Positions 1 to 6,913 of a stretch of DNA of 64,000 nt are shown piece by piece. The DNA is from Schumannella luteola (GTDB taxonomy: Bacteria; Actinomycetota; Actinomycetes; Actinomycetales; Microbacteriaceae). Both the position numbers and the translations under genes were made by a program. The stretch is taken from contig NZ_JACBZY010000001.1 of the NCBI RefSeq assembly GCF_013408685.1, positions 2,728,001 to 2,792,000 on the forward strand. The letters run 5' to 3'. The stretch's first letter is position 1. Every line of letters starts with the position of its first letter. Below the pieces are notes generated by a model. It did no database searches. It had not been told where the DNA came from and saw nothing but the letters and a program-made list of their open reading frames with translations.

Positions 1-1222
1 AGGCCGCCACCGCGTTGTGTCCGCCGAAGCCGAAGGAGTTCGAGATCGCGAGCTGGTCGCCGGCGCCCAGGTCGAGCGGGCTGCCGCTGATCGTCAGCGG
101 GATCTCGGGGTCCTGCTCCGAGAGGTTGATCGTCGGCGGCGCCTGGCGGCTCTGGATCGCGAGGATCGTGAAGATCGCCTCGAGGGCGCCGGTGCCGCCG
201 AGCAGGTGACCGGTGGCGCCCTTCGTCGCCGAGACCGGGATGCCGTCGACGCGGTCGCCGAACGCGACCTTGAGCGCCGCGTACTCGGCGATGTCGCCGA
301 CCGGGGTGCTCGTGGCGTGCGCGTTGATGTGGGTGACGTCGTCGGGAGAGGCGCCCGCTGCCGCGAGGGCCAGAGCGACGGCGCGCGAGGCACCGCGACC
401 CTCGGGGTCGTTAGCGGTGATGTGGTACGAGTCGGCGGTCACGCCGCCGCCCGCGAGCTCGGCGTAGATCTTGGCGCCGCGCGCCTTGGCGTGCTCCTCG
501 GTCTCGAGCACCAGGCTGGCCGCACCCTCGCCCATGACGAAGCCGTCGCGGTCGACGCTGTAGGGGCGCGATGCGGTCTCGGGGGAGTCGTTGCGCTTCG
601 ACAGCGCCTGCATCGAGGCGAAGGACGCCATCGTGATCGGGTGGATGGCCGACTCCGAGCCGCCCGCGATGATGACGTCGGCGAGTCCCGCCTGCAGGTG
701 CTCGTAGGCGTTGACGAGCGACTCGGTGCTGGAGGCGCAGGCGGAGGCGACGGTGCGCGCGAACGCGCGGGCCTCGAAGCGCATCGAGACGGCGGCCGAG
801 GCGGCGTTCGGCATGAGCATGGGGACGGTCATCGGCAGGACCCGGCGCGGGCCCTTCTCGCGCAGCACGTCCCAGGCGTCCAGCAGCGACCAGAGGCCGC
901 CGATGCCGGTCGCGTAGTCCACGCCGAGACGCTCGGGCTCGACGTCGGGCGAGCCCGCATCCTCCCAGGCCTCGCGCGAGGCGATGACGGCGAACTGGCT
1001 CACCGGGTCGAGGCGCTTGGTCTCGACGCGCTCCATGACCTCGGTGGGGCGCACCTTGGCCTCGGCCGCGAACTTCACCGGCAGCTCGTACTTCTCGACC
1101 CACTCGTGCGGCAGCGTGCGCGCACCCGATTCCCCGGCGTTGAGGGCCTTCCAGGTGTCGGCGACGTTGCCGCCGAGGGGCGAGGACGCCCCGATGCCGG
1201 TGATGACGATCTTCTTGGTCAT
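1..1222 (-). CDS. fabF: beta-ketoacyl-ACP synthase II (3' end cut by window)
   Basis: Condenses malonyl-ACP with the growing acyl-ACP in cytoplasmic type II fatty acid synthesis. 407 residues are visible from the ATG at 1222, and the reading ends FGFGGHNAVAA at the window edge, so only about the last six residues of a normal ~412-residue KAS II are missing. The Cys-His-His triad of the thiolase fold is present: VASACASST (Cys 162), INAHATSTP and KGATGHLLGG. The start is supported by AGGAGAG just upstream. It is the last gene of fabD-fabH-acpP-fabF, but a strong hairpin separates it from acpP, so it may be transcribed at a lower level. Family assignment is secure. Confidence 0.96.
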   Translation of the reverse strand, partial: MTKKIVITGIGASSPLGGNVADTWKALNAGESGARTLPHEWVEKYELPVKFAAEAKVRPTEVMERVETKRLDPVSQFAVIASREAWEDAGSPDVEPERLGVDYATGIGGLWSLLDAWDVLREKGPRRVLPMTVPMLMPNAASAAVSMRFEARAFARTVASACASSTESLVNAYEHLQAGLADVIIAGGSESAIHPITMASFASMQALSKRNDSPETASRPYSVDRDGFVMGEGAASLVLETEEHAKARGAKIYAELAGGGVTADSYHITANDPEGRGASRAVALALAAAGASPDDVTHINAHATSTPVGDIAEYAALKVAFGDRVDGIPVSATKGATGHLLGGTGALEAIFTILAIQSRQAPPTINLSEQDPEIPLTISGSPLDLGAGDQLAISNSFGFGGHNAVAA

Positions 1223-1272
1223 TCTCACTCTCCTAGGCAGCCGACCGGATGGCTTCTGGCCGCGGTCGGAAA

Positions 1273-1302
1273 AGGCGGGGGCCCCGAGCGGCGCCCCCGC
1301 CT
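1273..1302 (-). terminator. terminator-like hairpin between acpP and fabF
   Basis: A perfect 10-bp stem (AGGCGGGGGC / GCCCCCGCCT) with a 10-nt loop is followed on the minus strand by TTTTCC. It lies in the ~100-nt gap after acpP and before fabF, where it could terminate part of the transcripts and leave acpP more abundant than fabF mRNA. The termination effect is inferred; the structure is direct. Confidence 0.6.
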
Positions 1303-1324
1303 CCGTGATGTCGTCGCGCGGCGG

Positions 1325-1573
1325 TCAGGCCTGCGCGTTGACGATGTAGGTGACGGCGTCGCCGACGGTCTTGAGGTTCTTGACCTCTTCGTCGGGGATC
1401 TTCACGTCGAACTTCTCCTCGGCGTTGACCACGATGGTCATCATCGAGATCGAGTCGATGTCGAGGTCGTCGGTAAACGACTTGTCCAGCTCGACCGTGT
1501 CAGTCGCGATGCCGGTCTCGTCGTTGATGAGCTCGGCCAGGCCGGCCAGAACCTCGTCGTTGGACAGTGCCAT
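1325..1573 (-). CDS. acpP: acyl carrier protein
   Basis: Small acidic carrier (82 residues) that holds acyl intermediates on a 4'-phosphopantetheine arm during fatty acid synthesis. The attachment site is visible as DIDSISMM, with Ser 41 as the modified residue; the usual DSL motif is DSI here. Length and helical pattern match bacterial ACPs. An AGGAGAT ribosome site precedes the ATG. It lies between fabH (about 40 nt upstream) and fabF in the same direction, the standard actinobacterial order. Confidence 0.97.
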   Translation of the reverse strand: MALSNDEVLAGLAELINDETGIATDTVELDKSFTDDLDIDSISMMTIVVNAEEKFDVKIPDEEVKNLKTVGDAVTYIVNAQA

Positions 1574-1613
1574 TACGTATCTCCTAGGGGGTGTCGATTG
1601 ACCAGGGGCAAGC

Positions 1614-2612
1614 TTAGGGGAGCCGCACGACCTGGGCCCCGAAGACCAGGCCGGCGCCGAAACCGATCTGCAGGGAGAGGCCGCCGCTGAGTTCGGGCTG
1701 CTCCTCCAGGAGACGGTGGGTGGCGAGGGGGATCGAGGCCGCCGACGTGTTGCCGGTGGTGGCGATGTCGCGGCCGATCGCGACGTGCTCGGGCAGCTTC
1801 AGCTGCTTGGCGAGCTCGTCGATGATGCGCATGTTGGCCTGGTGCGGCACGAAGGCGACGAGCTCGTCGGCGGTGACGCCGGCGGCTTCGAGCGCCTGCT
1901 GCGCGACTTTGGCCATCTCCCAGACGGCCCAGCGGAAGACGGTCTGGCCGTCCTGACGCATGTAGGGCCACTCCGAGTCGCCGTCGAGGAACTGCTCGAA
2001 GGTCGCGCTCATGCCGACAGCGCCCCACTTGGAGCCGTCGGAGCCCCAGACGGAGGCCGAGATGCCCGGCTCGTCGGCGGGGCCGATCACGGCCGCGCCG
2101 GCGCCGTCGCCGAGCAGGAACGAGATCGAGCGATCGGTGGGGATGACGTACTGCGAGAGCTTCTCGGCCCCGACGACGAGCACGTACTCGGCGGCTCCGG
2201 CGCGGATGAGCGCATCCGCCTGGGCGATGCCGTAGGTGTACCCGGCGCAGGCGGCGCTGATGTCGTAGGCGGGGGCCGGGCTCACGCCGATGCGATCGGC
2301 GAGCAGTGCCGCCATCGACGGGGTCACGGCGACGTTGCTGATCGTCGAGACCAGCACGGCGCCGATCTTCTCGGGGGCGATTCCGGCCTTCTCGATGGCC
2401 TCGCGCGCTGCGGTCTCCGCGAGGTCGACGGCGTCGATGCCCTTACTGGCGCGGCGACGCTCGATGATGCCGGTGCGCTGGCGGATCCACTCGTCGCTGG
2501 AGTCGATCGGCTCGATCAGGTCGGCGTTGGGCACGACCAGGTCACCGCGGGCGGCGCCCAGGGAGACGATGCGCGTGTACTGCGGGCCGACGCCCTGCTT
2601 CAGCTCGGTCAT
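1614..2612 (-). CDS. fabH: beta-ketoacyl-ACP synthase III
   Basis: Initiates fatty acid chains by condensing an acyl-CoA primer with malonyl-ACP; in actinobacteria it commonly uses branched primers. 332 residues. The catalytic triad is visible as ISAACAGYTYG (Cys ~120), VPHQANMRI (His) and GNTSAASIP (Asn). The N-terminal SDEWIRQRTGI motif is typical of FabH. The ATG overlaps the fabD stop (ATGA), indicating translational coupling. The protein ends in the usual GFGAGLVFGAQVVRLP-type C-terminus, so the gene is intact. Confidence 0.96.
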   Translation of the reverse strand: MTELKQGVGPQYTRIVSLGAARGDLVVPNADLIEPIDSSDEWIRQRTGIIERRRASKGIDAVDLAETAAREAIEKAGIAPEKIGAVLVSTISNVAVTPSMAALLADRIGVSPAPAYDISAACAGYTYGIAQADALIRAGAAEYVLVVGAEKLSQYVIPTDRSISFLLGDGAGAAVIGPADEPGISASVWGSDGSKWGAVGMSATFEQFLDGDSEWPYMRQDGQTVFRWAVWEMAKVAQQALEAAGVTADELVAFVPHQANMRIIDELAKQLKLPEHVAIGRDIATTGNTSAASIPLATHRLLEEQPELSGGLSLQIGFGAGLVFGAQVVRLP

Positions 2613-3532
2613 TCGGCACTCGCGATCAGGTCGGCGGCGGCATCGAGGTCGGCGGGGGTCTTCACGGCGACCGTCGGCAGGCCCTTGAGCCCGCGCTTGG
2701 CGAGGCCGACGAGGGCTCCGGCGGGCGCGAGCTCGACGAGGCCGGTCACGCCGGCGGCGGCGAAGGCCTCCATGGTGAGGTCCCAGCGCACGGGGGAGGC
2801 GACCTGGCCGACGAGCAGGTCGACGAAGACCGGTCCGCTCGTGATCGGAGCGCCGTCGCGGTTGGTCCAGATCGGCAGGGTGGGGTCGGAGATCTCGACG
2901 CCCTGCGCGGCCTCGCGCAGCGCATCCACCGCACTCGCCATGTACGCGGTGTGGAAGGCGCCGGCGACCTGCAGCGGGATGACGCGGGCTCCGGCCGGGG
3001 GAGCGTCCTTGAGCGTGGCGAGCGCCGGAAGCGCACCCGCGACGACGATCTGACCGCCGCCGTTGAAGTTGGCGGGACTGAGACCCAGCTCGTCGAGCTT
3101 GGCGGTGAGCTCGTCGACGTCGGCGCCGATCACGGCGCTCATGCCGGTCTCGGCCTCGGCGGCCGCGGCGGCCATCGCGCGACCGCGGACGGCGACGAGG
3201 CGCAGCGCGTCGGCCTCGGTGATGATGCCCGCCCCCGCGGCGGCGGCGAGCTCGCCGACGGAGTGGCCGGCGATGCCGGCGAGGCGGGAGCGGTCGACGC
3301 GCTCGAGCAGAGCCGCGAGCGAGAGCAGGCTCGCGCCGACGATGAGCGGCTGAGCCACCGCGGTGTCGCGGATCGTGTCGGCGTCGGAGGTGGTGCCGTG
3401 CGCCGCCAGATCGACCCCGGCCGCCTCGGAGAGGGCGGCGAGATGCTCGGCGAACCGGGGTTCGGCGAGCCACGGTTCGAGGAATCCGGGGGTCTGCGAG
3501 CCCTGACCGGGCGCGACGATGACGACACTCAC
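2609..3532 (-). CDS. fabD: malonyl-CoA:ACP transacylase
   Basis: Transfers malonyl from CoA to ACP, supplying extender units to FabH and FabF. 307 residues from a GTG at 3532, chosen because the conserved N-terminus SVVIVAPGQGSQ starts directly there. The GHSVGEL nucleophile elbow carries the catalytic Ser, and QVAGAFHTAYM carries the His. It is the first gene of the fab cluster and overlaps fabH by 4 nt. Upstream comes a divergent alpha/beta hydrolase rather than the FasR-type regulator usual in actinobacteria. Confidence 0.95.
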   Translation of the reverse strand: MSVVIVAPGQGSQTPGFLEPWLAEPRFAEHLAALSEAAGVDLAAHGTTSDADTIRDTAVAQPLIVGASLLSLAALLERVDRSRLAGIAGHSVGELAAAAGAGIITEADALRLVAVRGRAMAAAAAEAETGMSAVIGADVDELTAKLDELGLSPANFNGGGQIVVAGALPALATLKDAPPAGARVIPLQVAGAFHTAYMASAVDALREAAQGVEISDPTLPIWTNRDGAPITSGPVFVDLLVGQVASPVRWDLTMEAFAAAGVTGLVELAPAGALVGLAKRGLKGLPTVAVKTPADLDAAADLIASAE

Positions 3533-3634
3533 GGGTCTACCTTGCCAGGCTCGGCGAGGTTCGGCGCACTCTGCGCCACGAAGAATCGGCCGAGACCCTG
3601 TGGGATCTCTACAGATCGGCGCGAGGATGGGCCG

Positions 3635-4528
3635 ATGGAGCACCGCATCGCATCCACTCCCGTGCTCGACATCGCCTACCTGGAGCACGGTCCGGCCGAC
3701 GGACCGGTGGTCGTGCTGCTGCACGGCTTCCCTTACGACGTGCGCGCCTATGACGAGGTCGCGCCCGCCCTGGCGGAGTCGGGCCTGCGCGTCATCGTGC
3801 CGTGGCTGCGCGGTTACGGTCCGACGCGGTTCCGCTCGCCGATGACGCTCCGATCGGGGGAGCAGGGCGCGCTCGCGCAGGATCTGCTCGACCTGCTCGA
3901 CGCGCTCGGGATCGCGCGCGCCGCGCTCGTCGGCTACGACTGGGGCGGTCGGGCGGCCTGCGTCGTCGCCGCACTGCGTCCCGAGCGCGTCACCGCGCTG
4001 GTGACGGTGGACGGCTACAACGTGCACGACCTGGCCGTCGCCGGCGAACCGGCGCCCGCCGCCGCCGAGAAGCCGTTCTGGTACCAGTACTTCCTGCAGA
4101 CCGAACGCGGCCGCCGCGCCCTCGAGACCGACCGCGATGGCTTCTGCCGACTGCTGTGGCGCGACTGGTCTCCCGAGTGGGCGGATGCCGAGCGCGCGTT
4201 CACCGCCTCCGCCGCGAGCCTGCGGAATCCCGACTTCGTCGACGTCGTCACGCATTCGTACCGGGTGCGGCACGCGCTCGTGCCGGGCGACCCGCGCTAT
4301 GCGGACCTGACCCGGGCGATCGCCACGCAGCCGCCGATCACCGTGCCGACGATCGTGCTCAGCCCGCTGGCCGACGGCCTGGATGCCGGGATCCCCGGCG
4401 AACCCGACGCGGATCCCGCCCACTTCACCGACCTCGTCGAGGTGATCGAGCTGTCGGGCGTGGGCCACAACGTGCCGCAGGAGGCACCGGACGCCGTGGT
4501 CTCGGCTGTCCGACGCCTCCTGCTCTAG
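3635..4528 (+). CDS. alpha/beta hydrolase, epoxide hydrolase-like
   Basis: 297-residue cytoplasmic alpha/beta hydrolase. The oxyanion motif is LLHGFPYD. The nucleophile elbow is VGYDWGGRAA, with Asp rather than Ser, as in epoxide hydrolases and haloalkane dehalogenases. The C-terminal His is in GVGHNVPQEAP. Tyrosines in the middle cap region could be the epoxide-activating residues, but I cannot assign them. Substrate unknown. The ATG at 3635 follows GAGGAT by 6 nt, a variant of the leaderless pattern found elsewhere in this window. With the chitinase it interrupts the otherwise conserved fasR-fabD order. Confidence 0.8.
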   Translation: MEHRIASTPVLDIAYLEHGPADGPVVVLLHGFPYDVRAYDEVAPALAESGLRVIVPWLRGYGPTRFRSPMTLRSGEQGALAQDLLDLLDALGIARAALVGYDWGGRAACVVAALRPERVTALVTVDGYNVHDLAVAGEPAPAAAEKPFWYQYFLQTERGRRALETDRDGFCRLLWRDWSPEWADAERAFTASAASLRNPDFVDVVTHSYRVRHALVPGDPRYADLTRAIATQPPITVPTIVLSPLADGLDAGIPGEPDADPAHFTDLVEVIELSGVGHNVPQEAPDAVVSAVRRLLL

Positions 4529-4539
4529 GGGCGCGTCCT

Positions 4540-4557
4540 CGTCGGCCGGAGCCGACG
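4540..4557. terminator. short hairpin between convergent genes
   Basis: 7-bp stem CGTCGGC/GCCGACG with loop CGGA between the convergent hydrolase and chitinase genes. No U-run follows, so its role as a terminator is tentative. Confidence 0.35.
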
Positions 4558-4591
4558 CGTCGGTGTCATCTCAGTGAGCGGTGATCGGCGA

Positions 4592-5593
4592 TCAGAGCGA
4601 GGCGAGGTGCCCGCCCACGGTGTTCGCGAAGGCGTAGCCCGAGGTCGAGTCCCAGTTGATCGACCACGTCATCGCGCCGCGCAGCTCGGGATAGGTGGCG
4701 GCGGGAACGTAGCTGCCGCAGTTCTGCCCGGTGCGCAGGCAGTCGATCGCGTTGTTGACGACCGAGGGGTCGACGTAACCGCTGCCGGCCGCCTGAGCGG
4801 TCGCGGGCAGACCGAGCCCGACCTGGTCGGCGCGCAGGTGGCCGTCGAGCAGGATGTCGGCCAGGGCCGTCTGGAAGTCGACGGTGCCGGCGCTGTAGGC
4901 CTTGCCGTCGCGCCCGAGCATGCTGCCCGAGTTGTAGTACTGCGTGTTCACGACCGTGATCAGGTCCTTGACCTGGTCGATGAGCGCCAGGTAGCTGCCG
5001 CCGGGCTGCACGTAGATCGTCTCGGGCGCCATGGTCAGCACGAAGTCGCTGCCCTTGGCGGCGGCGATCTGACGCAGCGCGCTCGTCATGTTCTCGAGGT
5101 TGGGGGCGTTCTCGAGGTCGATGTCGACGCCGTCGAAGCCGTACTCGTCCATCAGGGCGAGCGAGCTGGAGGCGAAGGCGTCGGCCGCCGCCGCATCCGG
5201 CAGCGAGATGGCGCCGTTCTGGCCGCCGACCGAGAGCACGACCTTGCGGCCCTCGGAGTGCAGCTTGGCGATGTCGGACTTGAATGCCGCCGTGTCGTAG
5301 CCGAGCTTGCCGGCCACGCCGGAGTCGAGCGTGAACGAGATCGCGCCGGGCGTCGCCGGCACGGCGTCGGCGAAGGCGACCGCGACGATGCCGTAGGCGT
5401 CCGGCACGTCGCCGAGCCGCATGACGTCGGCGCCGTTGTCGAAGTTCTGCCAGTAGCCGGTGAGCGTGTGCGTGCGAACATCCGCGGCCTGGGCGGGGCC
5501 TGCCGAGGTGAGCGCACTGGCGGTGCCGACGGTGAGGGCGGCGGCTGCGGTGAGCGCCGCGAAGAGGATGCCGCGAGGGCGAGTGAGCTTCAT
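4592..5593 (-). CDS. secreted GH18 chitinase
   Basis: 333 residues. A Sec signal peptide (basic MKLTRPR, hydrophobic core, AxA cut after GPAQA near residue 36) leads directly into one GH18 barrel. The catalytic signature is FDGVDIDLEN, with Glu as proton donor and the preceding Asp residues intact. SVGG, TMAPE and the late AMTWSINWD strand motifs are also present. No carbohydrate-binding or fibronectin domain is attached, so this is a minimal chitinase. GGAAGG precedes the ATG. A TGTAA-N7-TTACA inverted repeat overlaps the likely promoter, suggesting substrate-dependent control. Endo- versus exo-activity cannot be told. Confidence 0.9.
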   Translation of the reverse strand: MKLTRPRGILFAALTAAAALTVGTASALTSAGPAQAADVRTHTLTGYWQNFDNGADVMRLGDVPDAYGIVAVAFADAVPATPGAISFTLDSGVAGKLGYDTAAFKSDIAKLHSEGRKVVLSVGGQNGAISLPDAAAADAFASSSLALMDEYGFDGVDIDLENAPNLENMTSALRQIAAAKGSDFVLTMAPETIYVQPGGSYLALIDQVKDLITVVNTQYYNSGSMLGRDGKAYSAGTVDFQTALADILLDGHLRADQVGLGLPATAQAAGSGYVDPSVVNNAIDCLRTGQNCGSYVPAATYPELRGAMTWSINWDSTSGYAFANTVGGHLASL

Positions 5594-5610
5594 TGCTGAC
5601 CTTCCGATTT

Positions 5611-5627
5611 TGTAAGGTTCGGTTACA
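5611..5627. promoter_or_regulatory. putative operator of the chitinase gene
   Basis: Inverted repeat TGTAA-GGTTCGG-TTACA in an AT-rich island immediately upstream of the chitinase ribosome site. On the minus strand it overlaps a -10-like TATGTA. Binding protein unknown. Confidence 0.4.
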
Positions 5628-5726
5628 TACTCGGGTCAGGCCAGGCTAAGGGCGCGTCGATGAGCCGCCGCGGGCTCTGCGGTGGTTCTCAGGAACGAGG
5701 TGCGCGGGCGCGCGGGGCGCAGACGC

Positions 5727-6797
5727 TCAGCCGCGCTGGCCGCGCTCCGGCGCCTCGGCGATCGAGCCGACGATCAGCGCCGACTGCAGCACGAGCGCCT
5801 CCCGGGCGCCGGTCGCGTCGTAGCCGATGACCTCGCTGATGCGCTTGAGCCGATAGCGCACCGTGTTGGGGTGCACGAACAGCTCGCGGGCCGTCGCCTC
5901 CAGCGAGCGGCCGTTGTCGAGGTAGCACCACAGCGTGGTCAGCAGCTCCTTCGAGTGCGCCTGCAGCGGCTTGTAGATGCGGTTGATGAGCGTGCCGCGA
6001 GCGAGCGAGTCGCCGGCGAAGGCGCGCTCGGGCAGCAGATCGTCGGAGAGCGTCGGCCGCGGGGCGTTGCGCCACGAGCGCGCCACCGCGAACCCGGCCA
6101 GGGCCGCGCGGGCGCTCTTCGCCGCATCCAGCAGCGTCGGCACCTCGTGACCGAGCACCAGGTGACCGCTGCCGAAGCCCGGCTCGAGCTCCTTCGCGAT
6201 CTCGAGGAAGGAGCGCTGCGCGTCCGCCTCGCTCTCCTCGGGCGGATCGGTGCGTCCGATCACGAGCACGAGGCGGCTGCCCTGCACGCCGATGAGCACG
6301 TCGGCATCCAGATGACGTGCGGTGCGGCGCAGCTGATCGACGTCGAGCATGCGCGGCGCCGTGCCGACCAGCACGCTCACGGCGCCGTGGCCGTTCCAGC
6401 CCAGAGCGGCGATGCGGCTCGGCAGCTCGGAGTCGTACTCGCCGGTGAGGATCGAATCGACGACGAGCGCCTCGAGCCGCGCGTCCCAGAGGCCGCGCGC
6501 TTCGGCGGCGCGCGCGTAGACGTCAGCCGAGGCGAACGCGATCTCGCGCGAGTAGAGCAGGATCGCCTCGCGCAGCATCGGGTCGTCGCCGACGCGGTGC
6601 TCGACGACCTCGACCGTGATGCGGATCAGCTGCAGCGTCTGCTGCAGGCTCACCGACCGCAGCAGCTCGCGCGGCGCGGCGCCGAAGACGTCGGCGGCGA
6701 TCCATGCGGTGGTGGTCGGATCCTCGAACCAGGAGATGAACGAGGTGATGCCCGCCTGCGCCACCAGGCCGACGGCGCTGCGTCGGCCCGGCGGCAT
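5727..6797 (-). CDS. PucR/CdaR-type transcriptional regulator, FasR-like
   Basis: Regulator of the type encoded beside fabD in actinobacteria (FasR of Streptomyces activates the fab operon). 356 residues are counted from the ATG at 6797. The C-terminal PucR helix-turn-helix is clear: TLWCYLDNGRSLEATARELF, then VHPNTVRYRLKRI. The ATG falls inside conserved sequence: the in-frame codons upstream read ELSWYRD into MPPGRRSAVGLVAQAGI, matching the family N-terminus. Yet no ATG, GTG or TTG occurs in that frame back to the aceE stop. The true start is therefore unresolved. It follows aceE closely and may be co-transcribed with it. Confidence 0.85.
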   Translation of the reverse strand: MPPGRRSAVGLVAQAGITSFISWFEDPTTTAWIAADVFGAAPRELLRSVSLQQTLQLIRITVEVVEHRVGDDPMLREAILLYSREIAFASADVYARAAEARGLWDARLEALVVDSILTGEYDSELPSRIAALGWNGHGAVSVLVGTAPRMLDVDQLRRTARHLDADVLIGVQGSRLVLVIGRTDPPEESEADAQRSFLEIAKELEPGFGSGHLVLGHEVPTLLDAAKSARAALAGFAVARSWRNAPRPTLSDDLLPERAFAGDSLARGTLINRIYKPLQAHSKELLTTLWCYLDNGRSLEATARELFVHPNTVRYRLKRISEVIGYDATGAREALVLQSALIVGSIAEAPERGQRG

Positions 6798-6913
6798 GTC
6801 GCGGTACCAGGAGAGCTCGTCATCCAGCCGCTTCAGCGTGCTGGTGGCGAGCTCTCCCGAGAGAGAGCGAAGACGGGTGAGCGTCTGCGCCTTCGTGCGT
6901 TCCGTGGCCCGGC

